From positions 13,690,706 to 13,754,705 of the forward strand of contig OW386288.2 of the NCBI GenBank assembly GCA_936432065.2: a stretch of 64,000 bases of DNA. Reading direction: 5' to 3'. A program made the position numbers and the translations under genes. Of this stretch, positions 28,301 through 36,601 are shown in pieces (within the stretch, counting starts at the first letter, position 1; each line of letters opens with the position of its first letter). Origin of the DNA: Rutpela maculata. Taxonomy: Eukaryota; Arthropoda; Insecta; Coleoptera; Cerambycidae. Under the pieces are notes generated by a model. That model was not told the origin of the DNA. It saw only the letters and a list, made by a program, of their open reading frames with translations, and did no database searches.

Positions 28301-30755
28301 AGAGTTTAAGAGTATAAGTAAAGTATTTGCAGTTCTCGCTTGCTGAAATCAATGCGTTGGAAATTTTTTTGTGCATAATAGCAGCTGTACTTTGTAAAAT
28401 AACAATGATCCTCCAAAATATTCATTCATAAGGAAATATTTGGTGCCAAATAAAAAAATTATAGTAATAGTTGGAGCAGAAAGTATGCTATGCTATATTT
28501 GTTAAATATGAGTTTACAGGTATAATTAGGTATTTTTTTTACCTTTTTGTCAGAGTTGGAAAAAAAACAGTTTTTTTTTATTTTAAACAAAAAAACAGTT
28601 TTTTTTATTGCAACAGTTTTTTTTGTTTAAAACAGGTTTTTTTTTAAGTTTTAAATGGTATGTTTAAAACATGTTTAAAACAGGTTTAAAACTTTTAAAA
28701 CTATATTCAACTAAAATTAAATGGTGCCAGGCACACTATGTCTGCTACTTCTACTTGCTGTCAGATGGCGCTCTTAAACGGATTTTACAGCACTCTGCAA
28801 ATAAAATGCTCAGTTTAGTGACCGTGACCACTATGTCGGAATTATTTGTTGGAATGGACCATCATTGGCATTTTTTCTGCTTTTCCACAAACTCCAAAAT
28901 AATAGATTTATTTAAAACATCGCACTGTGTTTTAAACTGTGTTTTAAACAGTTGTTTAAAACATCGTGTTGTGTATTAAATATGTTTTAAACATTTGTTT
29001 AAAACACAGTGCGATGTTTTAAACATGCCAACCCTGCTTTTTGTTAGTTCAGTTCCATACACACTAATTTTAAAAATTCCAATTGAAATCATACTCCAGT
29101 TGTGCTAAGAAAATATGGCGTCTTAAGCTAATTTAACCTTAAAGTTGCTGCCTTTGAAAATGCAACTACAAAAGGTAATAGACTTATTGGTTAAAGGAGT
29201 GTAATAAAAGTGACCAAACAGATTACTATTTAGGTATACATTACGTAGGATTTCCAACAAAATCATCCTAGTAGGATATTCGACTACTAGGAATATTTTT
29301 AGTCGCTAAAAAGGTAAATACTACCTAATTATATTACCTATTTTGGCTTATTGGAAATTTTGGTAGATTTTTTAGTAGCTTTTCACTCGCTGCTTTCGTT
29401 AAATTTACTTTCAAAGAAAAAACCGCTGCCCAAGGAATCACAACTTCCACATCCAGATTCTCTATCCAAGTCACTCACAACGAAAAAACTTTGTATGTGA
29501 AAATAATTGTTTTGAACTTTAATAATATAATATTTGAAATCCTCTACCCCAAAAACCCCTAAAACGATACCCCACATCGGTAGTGGAGGGGGGTGATAGT
29601 GGGAGAGGATGAAGTAAAAAAATATTTTGGAGTTTCTGGTTCCTGTACGTACACTAAATCACAATTTTTTTTCATCCCCTTTAATAAGGGGGTGGGGGTG
29701 GTAATGGGGGTGGTAATGGGGGTGGCTAATGCCAAAAATTTTTTTGAGACCTTAGCTTCTCTTGTATATACTAAATACCAATTTTATGGGCTCTTACCTG
29801 CTTGATTGACCTATTTACCCCAAATTTACCCCAATTTACCCCCAACCCTTCGACGGAACAAGATGAAAATATAATCTAGTTCTAGATCTCGTTAAAGTAC
29901 ATATGTGTACCAAATTTCAAGTCAATATCTTAAACAGTTCCAGAGTAAACGTGCGCACAAAAAAAAGTTACAGACAGACAGACAGACCGACAGACAGACA
30001 GAAAATTTTTTTCCGCTCAAACTTAAAATCTCGACGTTTCATGACATTTTAAGCCTATTTGGACAATAAAAATTTTTAAAAATTTTTTTGTCGTTACTAT
30101 ACTTCCACTGGACGTGGAAGTAATTGTGTATAAAGTAAATTATTTACATAAACTGAAATCTAAATTAAGACCAATTGGTAAATTTGTGTCGGAAGTGTAT
30201 TTTTCCAGTCAATTTTACGTCATAATTACCTAAATAAGTAAATTCCTCTTTTATTAGGTCGAGTTGGAGTTAATTTTAACAGAAATGTTTGCTGGGATTT
30301 TGAACACAGAACATGACAAAACGATTCCATCAAAGTATACTTTATGCTGTAGAGAAATGCTTTTGATAGAATCATTTTTCATCGCCAACTTTTCAAAAAT
30401 CAAAAAAAAGAAAATACCTCTGAGCGTGATGCCAACCTCCAAACCAATTAATGGCAACTTTACATTCATTGGCTGCTAACAGTCTTGCAGCAGTGATTGA
30501 TCCACCTGCCAAGGTTTTAACGAATTCGAAACTCCTCTGTAATATTGGACAATCGTATCCTAAGCCATACTCCAACTGTTCCTCGTCAAATTCTTCGATA
30601 TCGTCATTAATGTTGACTTTTTTCAAGAAATCTACGTAACTACTTGAGTGAAATAATTTCAACTCTTCTTCAGTTGCGTTTGTACTTTGCACCACACGGA
30701 ATGCATCGCTTAATAGAATTCCATAGGAATTAATTAAATCTTGTACCATGGAAGC
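13254..30755 (-). CDS. HDAC8: Histone deacetylase 8 (class I HDAC), six exons, first exon missing
   Basis: A zinc-dependent lysine deacetylase. In vertebrates HDAC8 removes acetyl groups from the cohesin subunit SMC3 and other targets in nucleus and cytoplasm. Exons, in coding order: 30755-30418, 23874-23768, 17397-17193, 16664-16504, 16179-16082, 13382-13254. All junctions are GT-AG and the phases agree, giving 345 residues plus stop. The product aligns gap-free to human HDAC8 from Ala38 (offset 33): D101=D68, H142/H143=H109/H110, D176/D178/H180=D143/D145/H147, D267=D234 and Y306=Y273 are all kept. The regulatory Ser39 equivalent (Ser2) is present. The HDAC8-specific Met274 is Ile241 and Phe208 is Tyr175, both in the substrate channel. 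The spacing GLGYDCP, GGWHHA, DLDIHHGDG, GGGGY is diagnostic. The phase-0 acceptor before Ala-Ser-Met implies an upstream exon with the N-terminal ~37 residues, which I could not locate. The frame is intact, so the gene is probably functional. Confidence 0.93.
13714..14222. mobile_element. Internally deleted mariner/IS630-type element
   Basis: Inverted ends share GTGGGAAAC..AC.TTTTTGCAATGAATAGTACTC (left 13718-13755, right 14177-14213). The right end continues into ...CACCCTGTA. The interior holds only the C-terminal part of a transposase on the minus strand, so the element lost its N-terminal half. It lies in the last HDAC8 intron. Confidence 0.7.
13821..14136 (-). pseudogene. C-terminal remnant of a mariner-like DDE transposase
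   Basis: The minus strand reads WPSKSPNLSSCDFLLWGYLK, then, after a frameshift, EEIHLIDRELLVQVMNEFWE RLETCIRYLNDLIFQT and a stop. The WP.(R/K)SP(D/N)L..CDF.LWGYLK block is the conserved region around the last catalytic acidic residue in Tc1/mariner-type transposases of insects. Frameshifted and truncated, so not functional. Confidence 0.75.
14223..16081. other. HDAC8 intron, no gene seen
   Basis: AT-rich intronic DNA. A 62-codon frame at 15198-15386 is unrecognised and lacks support. There are no strong inverted repeats. Confidence 0.45.
16082..16179 (-). CDS. HDAC8: HDAC8 exon with catalytic Tyr (GGGGY)
   Basis: 98 nt between TATTTTAG and GTAAGTTTA. It encodes GGYHFANTSRLWTYLTSVVA then GIHLDEDIPDTCE, ending in phase 0. 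The Tyr after the glycine run is the transition-state-stabilising Tyr306 of human HDAC8. The NTxRxWTYLT block is conserved in class I HDACs. Confidence 0.92.
16222..16395 (+). repeat. Dispersed repeat H, copy 1
   Basis: The segment GGGGCGAGAAGAA..TAGGCGGC...TCTTTACTCCAC..GAGAGAAGATA...CTGACGTGGC recurs in reverse orientation at about 50005-50150. It lies in the 324-bp intron of HDAC8. Too short and degenerate to classify. Confidence 0.6.
16504..16664 (-). CDS. HDAC8: HDAC8 exon with third zinc ligand
   Basis: 161 nt between TTTTTTAG and GTAAGTATA. It encodes SVYSSFKPKSIVVQCGADGL then NGDPIGESNLT and ends LFLGGG. Asp of CGADG is the third zinc ligand. The residue equal to HDAC8 Met274 is Ile (NGDPI); HDAC1-3 carry Leu here. 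Confidence 0.92.
16850..17130 (+). pseudogene. Mariner transposase C-terminal remnant
   Basis: The plus-strand reading NGGPAIFPDLAPCDHLLFPK LQREL, a stop, GICFQYEGEVKRKLLDD resembles the mariner block PHPPYSPDLAPCD(F/Y)xLFPxLK. Several stops and probable frameshifts are present. It sits in the 528-bp HDAC8 intron, antisense to the gene. It differs from the 13.8 kb copy, which has WGYLK rather than FPKLQ, so it is a second lineage. Confidence 0.65.
17193..17397 (-). CDS. HDAC8: HDAC8 exon, GDGVQ...PGFYPGTGD
   Basis: 205 nt between TTTTATAG and GTAGGT. It encodes GDGVQNAFEYSNRILTLSFH, KMAPGFYPGTGDIKDVGSSK and GKYYSLNVPLLEGVSHNSYL, ending in phase 2. The human PGFFPGTGD becomes PGFYPGTGD, so channel Phe208 is Tyr. 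A second GT four bases downstream would break the phase with the next exon, so the donor used here is preferred. Confidence 0.92.
17640..17902 (-). pseudogene. Non-LTR retrotransposon RT C-terminal part (split LINE, 3' half)
   Basis: The minus strand reads GLGLHNTKSFNSCKSLDMLY QSIVVPKIKYASLVCSLLYE, which matches the thumb region of Jockey/CR1-type reverse transcriptases (LY.S.V.P.LEYAS.VW.P). It is the downstream half of the LINE whose RT core lies at 18957-19370. The two halves are separated by a fold-back element. Confidence 0.65.
17903..18956. mobile_element. Fold-back element 3 inside a LINE, with a gene fragment in its loop
   Basis: Arms of about 310 bp (17903-18215 and 18640-18956) are reverse complements, including TGTAGAGTGCGTGA at the outer ends, the block CTGACGTCTAGGAGGTGAGC and the inner block around AAAACGAAAGTTGTAGAGAA. 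The loop carries a plus-strand gene fragment (18300-18595). The part AACATACTGAAAGTCC resembles the arms of the fold-backs at 31346 and 62233, so these families are related. The insertion splits one LINE reading into two halves. Confidence 0.75.
18300..18595 (+). pseudogene. Second fragment of the SLPPTE/HAFSGCDTTSA protein family
   Basis: Reading across two frames: PSFTQGEVEEAEKICFLKWY GAPARQTSLNQY, a frameshift, KPDISSLPPTESTAKQHSRC TYHQVQQWLENELPPQEWGW KHVRDILVPIT. It shows the same order of signatures as the 7.8 kb copy (LYGA..SLN, SLPPTE, HS...YHQVQ.W) and adds the ELPP.EWGW..........PI segment. Unlike the other copies it is on the plus strand. The function of the family is unknown; this is a relic captured or retained in the loop. 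Confidence 0.75.
18957..19370 (-). pseudogene. LINE reverse transcriptase core (split LINE, 5' half)
   Basis: The minus strand contains TPQGSNLRPLLSLILTNDIT, then SKSLLYADGLKLYL and LQHNLHKIECWSQK, followed by LRVTFDSKLMFNDHI. These are RT motifs B, C and the downstream region of Jockey/CR1-like LINEs. The catalytic YADD is YADG here, so it is inactive. It continues at 17640-17902 beyond the fold-back insertion. Confidence 0.7.
19371..20203. other. HDAC8 intron, one perfect hairpin, no gene
   Basis: The only structure seen is a perfect 15-bp inverted repeat with a 7-base loop: CCGTACGGCAAAGAT at 19899-19913 and its complement at 19921-19935. The rest is AT-rich intronic DNA. Confidence 0.5.
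20204..20760. repeat. Fold-back element 4 (long palindrome)
   Basis: Two arms of about 240 bp are reverse complements around a centre near 20445-20470. They include ATGGGACCCATACGAAATAT with complement ATATTTCGTATGGGTCCCAT, the AGAGAAGCACTTCTCTA block (itself palindromic) and CATAAACTCCAAAA. A related terminal segment (TTTCCCATATTTCGTATGGG...CACCAGCCGCC) recurs at 60131-60200. No coding content. Confidence 0.75.
20761..21864. other. HDAC8 intron, nothing recognised
   Basis: AT-rich intronic DNA without recognisable coding or repeat structure. Confidence 0.4.
21865..23570 (-). pseudogene. Jockey/CR1-like LINE remnant (LINE-B)
   Basis: Minus-strand pieces in order: LNPTNAQEIIDIVLAMPNKK STGLDEIP (about 23440), YRGISIPQCFSKIIEKSIYN and QFGFVPHCSTEQAI (23242-22990), an internal deletion, LYQYADDNSC (22930), then a 266-codon open frame to 22138 covering the RT thumb and C-terminal part (KFLGITLDSKLNWE, LRIFYFSYVQSILEYAIIFW). 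The deletion removes RT motif A and the PQG motif. The AT-rich 3' tail (ACACTTTATTGCTG) is near 21870. It lies in an HDAC8 intron in the same orientation as the gene. Inactive. Confidence 0.8.
23768..23874 (-). CDS. HDAC8: HDAC8 exon with zinc-binding DLDIHH motif
   Basis: 107 nt between GTTTTTAG and GTAAGTT. It completes the split Arg codon and encodes DSAEGFCYVNDVVIAIQILT through LYLDLDIHH, ending in phase 1 inside the following Gly. Asp and His of DLDIHH are two of the three zinc ligands. The FCYVND stretch matches FCYLND of human HDAC8. Confidence 0.93.
24082..25940. mobile_element. Fold-back element 5 (1.86 kb), interrupted by a MITE
   Basis: Very long arms are reverse complements: left from 24082 (GGGGGAGGGTCAATAAGGCC) to about 25320, right from about 25375 to 25940 (GGCCTTATTGACCCTCCTCC). 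The left arm is lengthened by the 581-bp element at 24170-24750 and by a ~50-bp segment near 24910-24960. The central spacer is only about 50 bp, so the whole unit can fold into one hairpin. No coding content. Confidence 0.85.
24170..24750. mobile_element. hAT-like MITE with 8-bp target-site duplication
   Basis: Bounded by inverted repeats CACTGAACTCTACTATATAA continuing ATGGAAGG (about 28 bp), with exact direct repeats TCTAGGGT at 24162-24169 and 24751-24758. The opposite arm of the host fold-back keeps the uninterrupted site, which proves insertion. An 8-bp duplication and a CA..TG terminus fit hAT. A 99-codon minus-strand frame begins inside the right TIR (MEGQYRYMRVNKMRQLRHRL...) but matches no transposase I know. 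Confidence 0.85.
25941..26341. other. HDAC8 intron, nothing recognised
   Basis: AT-rich intronic DNA between two repeats. Confidence 0.4.
26342..28380 (-). pseudogene. LINE-A, 5'-truncated non-LTR retrotransposon with (TTA)n tail
   Basis: The minus strand carries most of an RT open frame. The linker PITTDELILIIKSVSSKNSA lies near 28060 and IIPLHKKNDKSLFSN ends in an in-frame stop (27833). The RT core 27709-27251 has CVFFDLTRAFDTIQHDLLLD, STGVPQGSVLGPLLF and FADDAV, and after a frameshift the C-terminal part runs to 26528 (KYLGIHIDSHLTWNDHI, YYYAYVQSSLDYCVICWG). The 3' end is a trinucleotide tail, seen as (TAA)n on the plus strand at 26342-26362. The CR1/Jockey group is likely. The endonuclease domain is missing. 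A tiny 3'-end copy is at 30829-30895. Confidence 0.85.
28540..29035. repeat. Low-complexity array of GTTTAAAAC / A-T runs
   Basis: Dense repeats of T- and A-runs around AAAACAGTTTTTTT (28555-28650) and of GTTTAAAAC-type units (28660-28700, 28905-29035). Within the second part, ACATCGCACTGTGTTTTAAA and its near complement form an imperfect inverted repeat. The middle 28700-28900 is unique sequence. A frame at 28671-28979 is built on these units and is not credible as a gene. Confidence 0.6.
29373..30121 (+). repeat. Hairpin-ended repeat family A, copy 1 (longest)
   Basis: Begins with a coding-like stretch on the plus strand (KEKTAAQGITTSTSRFSIQV THNEKTLYV, ending at a stop near 29563). It continues through G-rich GGGGGTGGTAATGGGGGTGG repeats, a shared block (CAAATTTCAAGTCAATATCT), a (GACA)n run at 29972-30001, and ends in the perfect hairpin ACTTCCAC-TGGAC-GTGGAAGT (30101-30121). 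Copies at 32559-33022, 33082-33419 and (reversed) 52164-52800 end in the same hairpin. Element class unknown. It lies in an HDAC8 intron. Confidence 0.7.
30418..30755 (-). CDS. HDAC8: HDAC8 exon encoding residues 38-145 region (human numbering)
   Basis: Starts after TTTTAG with GCT-TCC-ATG (Ala-Ser-Met, matching human RASMVH) and ends CAG-AG before GTATTT, leaving phase 2. It encodes YGLGYDCP (the Asp that lines the active-site rim) and INWFGGWHHAQ, with the two catalytic histidines. A Met codon at 30749 could look like a start, but the conserved Ala-Ser before it plus the acceptor argue for an internal exon. Confidence 0.92.
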
Positions 30756-30828
30756 CTAAAATATTTTCGTTATAATATGTATGAAAGTTAAGCCTTCAGT
30801 GGCTCGATGCTCGTCGATGACTTATTTA

Positions 30829-30895
30829 TGATAATAATAATAATAATAATAATAATAATATCTTTATTTTCATAAGACCCTATTACAGGTATTGA
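30829..30895 (-). repeat. 3'-end scrap of LINE-A
   Basis: (TAA)n followed by ATATCTTTATTTTCATAAGA and CCCTATTACAGGTA matches the 3' terminus of LINE-A at 26342-26390 almost exactly. A severely 5'-truncated insertion just upstream of the first HDAC8 exon seen. Confidence 0.7.
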
Positions 30896-31345
30896 TCCAA
30901 TTTTACCATTTATAAGATGTCAGTGCTGACTATAATTTATCATACATTGTATGCTATTTAATACCTCAACACTCTGTTAGTTCGGAACGTGTTGACCGAT
31001 TTTAATTTTTTTTTATTCTGAGACATGTACTTGATGAGTTCTATTTGACTATTTTGAAAAATTCGTAATTTTCTTCGTATTAAGTAGTATCATGAGGTAA
31101 AACTTAGGGTAAAATAAAAATTATTTTCTTACAACAATTAATAAATGACATAGCTAATTATACCTGTAACTATATTAAAGTACTTTTACCTCATGATACT
31201 ACTTGATATACCTATGAAAATTTTTTTAAAAAGTCGAATTAGGTAGGTTTTTCCACAAATTGGAATTCTGACATAATTTTAATTCTAAACAACTTTTTTC
31301 AGTGACAGTTTTTCATATCATTAAAATAGAACTAGTACAGGCAAT

Positions 31346-32558
31346 GAAAAAGTTGTAAAGAACATTGAGGAGGGGAGAATTTTTCTCTTCAGGAATGTGT
31401 TGGGGGTAGTTAGGAGGTAAACATACTAAAAGTCCCCGCCACTTCAGGGAGAGAGGAGGGTGGAAAGGTAATCTATGTAAAATTAAACGTAATTAAATTT
31501 CCCACAAGAATGTTTATATTCATTTTCTTCCCATGTGTTATAGTTTACGCAAGCGAAAATTGATAATTAATTAAAAAAAATCAATTATGTACCTTGAATA
31601 TCTCTATCAAAGCGATTTACCGTGGTTTGCTGATAAATCACAGTCACAAAACAATCTTTATTTTACAACATCCGACGTATTTACTAACGTAATATTTTGT
31701 CGAAATCTATACATTTCCTTAAATATACAGTGTGACTCACTTAAAATGAAGATACCCTTATAACTTTTTTATTTTGTTTCCAATTTGAATCAAATTTCAC
31801 TCAAGTATAGAACAAATTAGGATCTACTTATGACCAGAAAATCATTCATCTGCTATAAAGGCAAAGCCACCTGTGGTACCAAAGTATGAGGAAAAAGATT
31901 AAAAATCATACTGACGGGTTTTGACGAATTTCACGTAGCCACCACAAATTGCGGAAACTGAGGATCCTCTTTGCCAGATGAGCTTATGTATGAGAAATCC
32001 CCCATCAATAACCAAATCAAATTTTTGTGTATGTACGTTTGTGGCGCCGATCGGATGCATTTTTTAGAATTTCTAACATTCAAAATGTTTTATTTTTTGC
32101 AGCATATTTTGGTACCGCAGGTGGCTTTGCTTTTGTAGCAGCCGAATGTTTTTCTGGTCATAAGTAGATTCTAATTTGTTCTATACTTGAGTAAAATTTG
32201 ATTCAAATCGAAAACAAAATAAAAAAAGTTATAAGGGTATCTTCATTTTAAGTGAGTCACACTGTATATTTAAGGAAATGTATAGATTTCGACAACATTT
32301 TAAGTTAGTAAATACGTCGAGTGTTGTAAAATAAAGATTGTTTTGTGACTGTGACTTATTAGCAGGCCACGGTAAACCACTTTGATAGAAATATTCAAGG
32401 TACATAATTGATTTTTTTTTATTAATCATCGATTTTCGCTGGCGCGTATCTCGTAAACTATAACACATAGGAAGAAAATGAATATAAACATTCTTGTGGA
32501 AAATTTAATTACGTTTAATTTTGCATAGATTACCGTTTTACATACGACGCATCGTTTC
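31346..32558. repeat. Fold-back family B, copy 1 (right arm cut)
   Basis: The left arm (about 31346-31880) and right arm (about 32090-32558) are reverse complements and include ATACAGTGTGACTCACTTAA and GGTAAATCGCTTTGATAGAG-like blocks (TTTACCGTGG...). The right arm stops abruptly at CGACGCATCGTTTC, where hairpin-ended repeat A copy 2 begins. The same family occurs at 62233-63522. No coding content. Confidence 0.75.
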
Positions 32559-33022
32559 TTGTGGGAGTGGATGAAGTAAAAAATATTTTGAGGTTTTTGG
32601 TTCTTGTACACACACTAAATCACATTTTTTTTTTCATCCCCTTCAATAATGGGGGTTAGCTAATGCCAAAAAATTTTTTGAGACCTTAGCTTCTCTTGTA
32701 TACACTAAATACCAATTTTATGGACTCTTACCTGCTTGATTCACCTATTTACCCCCCCATTTACCTCATTTTACCCCCCAACCCTTCGACGGAATAAGAT
32801 GACAATATAATCTAGTTCTAGATCTCGTTAAAGGACATATGTATACCAAATTTCAAGTCAATATCTTAAACGGTTCCGGAGTAATCGTGCGCACAAAAAA
32901 AGTTAGAATTTTTTTTTGGCTCAAACTTAAAATCTCGACGTTTCATGACATTCTAACCCTATCTGAACAATAAAAATTTAAAAAATTTTTTTTGTTAATA
33001 TACTTCCACTGGATGTGGAAGT
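32559..33022 (+). repeat. Hairpin-ended repeat family A, copy 2
   Basis: Starts within fold-back B (TGTGGGAGTGGATGAAGTAA) and ends in ACTTCCAC-TGGAT-GTGGAAGT (33002-33022). It shares the block with CTAGTTCTAGATCTCGTTAA and the CGACGTTTCATGACATTCTA block with the other copies. Confidence 0.7.
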
Positions 33023-33081
33023 AAAAATAAATTTTCCGCGTAAAGCAAAAAATAAAAAAGGGTGCCCTCTTATCCACTCTA

Positions 33082-33419
33082 ACTGTGGACATATTGTATA
33101 CTAAATACTAATTTTGTGGACTCTGACGTGCGTGATTTACCTATTTACCCCCATTTACCCCAATTTATCCAACACTTCAACATAATAAGATCAAAATATA
33201 ATCTAGTTCCAGATCTCGTTAAAATACATACGTGTACCAAATTTCAAGTCAATATCGGTTCCAGAGTAATTGTGCGCACAAAAAAAGTTAGACAGACCGA
33301 CAGACATTTTTTTTACTCAAACTTAAAATCTCGACATTTCATGTCATTCTAAGCTTATTTGAACAATAAAAATTTTCCAATTTTTTTTGCGTTACTATAC
33401 TTTCACTGGATGTGGAAGT
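33082..33419 (+). repeat. Hairpin-ended repeat family A, copy 3 (5' truncated)
   Basis: Shares CCAGATCTCGTTAAAATACA, CAAATTTCAAGTCAATATC and the terminal hairpin with copies 1 and 2, but one arm of the hairpin is mutated (ACTTTCAC). It lies in tandem right after copy 2. Confidence 0.65.
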
Positions 33420-33581
33420 AAAATTTTAAAATTTGGTCATTGTATAACAAACATGAGGTACCGAGCTAAAATCTTGTATTGGGGTATTTGAGATAACTAA
33501 GAAATGAATACGCTATTGCTGATAAAAAATTGCCTTGGGGAGACCTTGAGAATATGAAAATCACAAATTTTCGAAAATGGT

Positions 33582-34188
33582 TATACAGGGTGTAACGTAA
33601 CTTACCCGAAAAATTTTAACCATACATGCACCTTTAAATAAGAAGTCGACTTCTTAAAATTTTTTTTAATAAAAGTCCAACACAGAAAATGATACAAATT
33701 GTTAAAGTTACAATCGACGAAAATGGTCATTTATTGAACTCTACTTACTTGAAGGACTGTTGTAAAAAAAAAAATAAAAAATAAAAAAAGAAAATTAAAA
33801 AAGTTAAATTAAAAATTTTAATTTTAAATATAGTCCGGTAAACTCTAAGGTGGCGTATATATGAGTTGGTAACACGACGTACGATTTCATTATGCGATGC
33901 GCATAAAGCTATCGCAGTGACATAGAGATGAACTAGTAACTAGTTGCATATGTCTTATTCTCTTAGTTTATATGATGAAGCGACCTTTGGACGCGCCAGC
34001 TTAGAGTTTACTCGACTATAGTAGGTTATTTTAACATTTCCATTAATTTGTAACTTTAACAATGTGCATCTTTTTCTGTGCTGTACTTTTACTAAATTTT
34101 TTTTTTTTAAGAATTCGACTTCTTATTTAAAGGTATACATACATGTAAGGTTAAAATTTTTCGGGCAAGTTGCGTGACACCCTGTATA
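33582..34188. repeat. Fold-back element D
   Basis: Arms of about 140 bp: TATACAGGGTGTAACG... at the left and its complement ...CACCCTGTATA at the right. Both hold CCCGAAAAATTTTAACC and AAGAAGTCGA[CA]TTCTTA blocks. The loop holds simple A-rich sequence and no gene. Confidence 0.7.
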
Positions 34189-34975
34189 GAGCTCATCAAA
34201 TATTAGAAAGAAAAGAAAGAAAATTTAAAATCGGGCAACGCACTCCAAAATAACAGCGTGTTGAATTATTAAATAGCACAATGGGCCACAAGGCTGCCTC
34301 GCTAAAAGAAGGCGAAGGTATTAAATAACACACCCTGTATATACTGAACTACGAATTTTGCTGATAAGGGTAGGTATGCCTTTCTTTTATCCAAATTTCA
34401 TCATGCACAGTTTTCTTCATCTCTTACCCGATACTCCAAAAGTAACACATTTTTAAAAGCATTTATTATTTTTATAAAGAATTATAAACTAAATGAAGAG
34501 AAAACTATATTTCTGTATATTTAATTGTCAATACTGTAGTGTAACAAATCATATATCGACAGTAGGCATATAAACATTTAATAAATAAGAAAATAAGCCC
34601 TTATGAAGGCCTTTTAAATAGTTAAAAATTACATAAACATACCCTATTTAACATTGTTGGCAACCGATTACACTCCCGCACTAAATTATCACTGTATATA
34701 TAAACAATTTTGTCCTTATTCATTTCTATTTCAATTTAATAAATCAATAATTATCACTGTAAATTGTAAATGTTTTGTTGTTTTTTTTTGAGGTTATGTG
34801 TGGATGGCGGGATTTTTGTAGGGAACGTAGTTATTTCTATACATCTGTGGTTATACAACATACAGCTTAATACTCTGTATATTTGGTGGTATATATAAAT
34901 TACATGACTGAAATTTATTAACATTTTTGGCAGGATAGTCTAGCTCGAACTTCTAGTCAGTAATAATATCACATG
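34189..34975. other. No gene seen
   Basis: AT-rich DNA between two fold-backs. ACACCCTGTATATAC near 34330 may be an end of another decayed element. Confidence 0.4.
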
Positions 34976-35722
34976 TATACAGGGTGCGACACTTAAAATT
35001 CCCCAGACTTGTAACTTTTTATTTTTGAAGCAATGACCATGTTGGGTGCATCAAATTGTAGAAAATTTTAAAGCCTTTAAACATGCATACAGAGTGATTT
35101 AAAAAATTTCTTTGGATATTTTTTTACCTCACCTGTACATGAAATGTGTTAATGTTTTCTTATAAAGGTTTTAATTAGCTTCAATTCACGTTATTAAAAA
35201 AAAAATTCTTAAATAAAAATTTTGCAATTTCCTATTATTTATAGTACGGTTTAATAAAGTTTGTTTTTGAAAATATTTACTTCTTTTTGTTTCTTGTTGC
35301 TGTTTTGTTACGTTGAGGACTGTTTGTGATATGTCTTTTACAAATAAAGCATAAAATTATTATTTACAGTTTTTCAGTTATTTTAAAAAAAAATCGGTTT
35401 GGAATCGGAAGGGAGTGTTTTTAATTTCTTTCTCTAAAACCAAAAAAAATTCGAATATGACGTAATTACGTAATAACATAAATTGAAGCTAATTAAAACC
35501 TTTATAAGAAAACATTAATGCAGTTCGTGTACAGGCGGATGAGGCAAAAAAAATATTCAAGGGAATTAAGTTTTCTTTCTTGATAATTTTTTCAAAAAAA
35601 ATTTTTTTAAATCATTTTGTACACAATGCCTTAAAAATATCTACAATTTGATATGCCCAACATGGTCGTCGCTTAAAAAATAAGAATGCCTGAGGAGTAT
35701 TTAAGTGGCGCACCCTGTATAT
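34976..35722. repeat. Fold-back element E
   Basis: The left end TATACAGGGTGCGACACTTAAA pairs with the right end ...TTTAAGTGGCGCACCCTGTATA. Arms of about 215-245 bp include TTATAAAGGTTTTAATTAGC and its complement. No gene inside; the 290-bp loop is AT-rich. Confidence 0.7.
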
Positions 35723-36084
35723 GAAATCACCACATGTGAAATCACTATCTAGAGGTCGACAGTCATCCAACGTTAGCGAACTTTTGGGGCTTGTGAGGTG
35801 GGGGTCATTGGTTGCGCAACCGGGGTTTGCCGCCATCTTGAAAAAATGGTTAAGAAACCTTCTTTTTTAAATATCTCTCGAAAATGAAGCTTTAATTTTT
35901 TTCCCTGTTCTACAATATTCATGCAGAACAATTTTCTCGTAGGAATTACAAACATAAGAAATTTTACGCCTTTTAATAAGCCGTATTTATTGTTTTTTAC
36001 GTAGCTTGTACATAAGCCGAGATATCTAAAAAAAACCTGTTTTTATACTCCATGCAATAGAGACTAAATAAAAGGCTCACCTGA

Positions 36085-36480
36085 AAAAAATAGGAGGATT
36101 TAGTTTTATAAGCTTGCCTTATGTTTTTTGGGTCGCTGATTCCGAATTTTTCACTTCCCTCCAAAAATTCCCACCGGAACCCCCTCAAATTTAGAAAAAA
36201 ATACAAAAAAAATGTTTTTTTATTTTTTTTATCTTTTTTTTCGTTTTAGATAAAAAAATACCCAGATATTTAGAAAGCAAACAAAATTTACAACAAAAAA
36301 TGTCCTCTGGACATTTTGGCGTACGACGAACGGGAGGGAGCGAGTGGGTCCCGAAACATGCGCCGAGGCTTATGTTTCGAGGCGTGCTAGCGCTTCCCCG
36401 TTCGTTCAACGTTAAAATGTCAAAGGACCTTTTTTGTTGTAAATTTTGTTTGATTTCTGAATATCTGGGTATTCTCCGAA
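36085..36480. repeat. Partial relative of fold-back element 2
   Basis: It carries shortened versions of both arms of the 7412-8732 element (CTGATTCCGAATTTTTCAC, TTTCGTTTTAGATAAAAAAA, ACGTTAAAATGTCAAAGGAC) with almost no loop between them. There is no gene fragment here, so the loop cargo is not needed for element spread. Confidence 0.65.
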
Positions 36481-36601
36481 CCTACTTTTTGTATTCGCTG
36501 CGTGTTGTGAACAGAAAGGCGTAGGGTAGGACTAACGGAAATATCAAAAACTGCTTCAAATAGAGTTGTCTCGACTTTCAAAATCTAGCAATCCCCTCCA
36601 G

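Noticed and set aside
28671..28979. 102-codon plus-strand frame
   Set aside because: Built largely from the low-complexity GTTTAAAAC repeats; no recognisable motif.
29972..30001. GACA tandem units as a possible CRISPR-like or regulatory array
   Set aside because: Simple tetranucleotide run inside a dispersed repeat; no spacers and a eukaryotic context.
30418..30749. HDAC8 translation starting at the Met codon at 30749
   Set aside because: The preceding Ala-Ser codons match the conserved RASMV motif and sit directly after a good acceptor, so this Met is internal.
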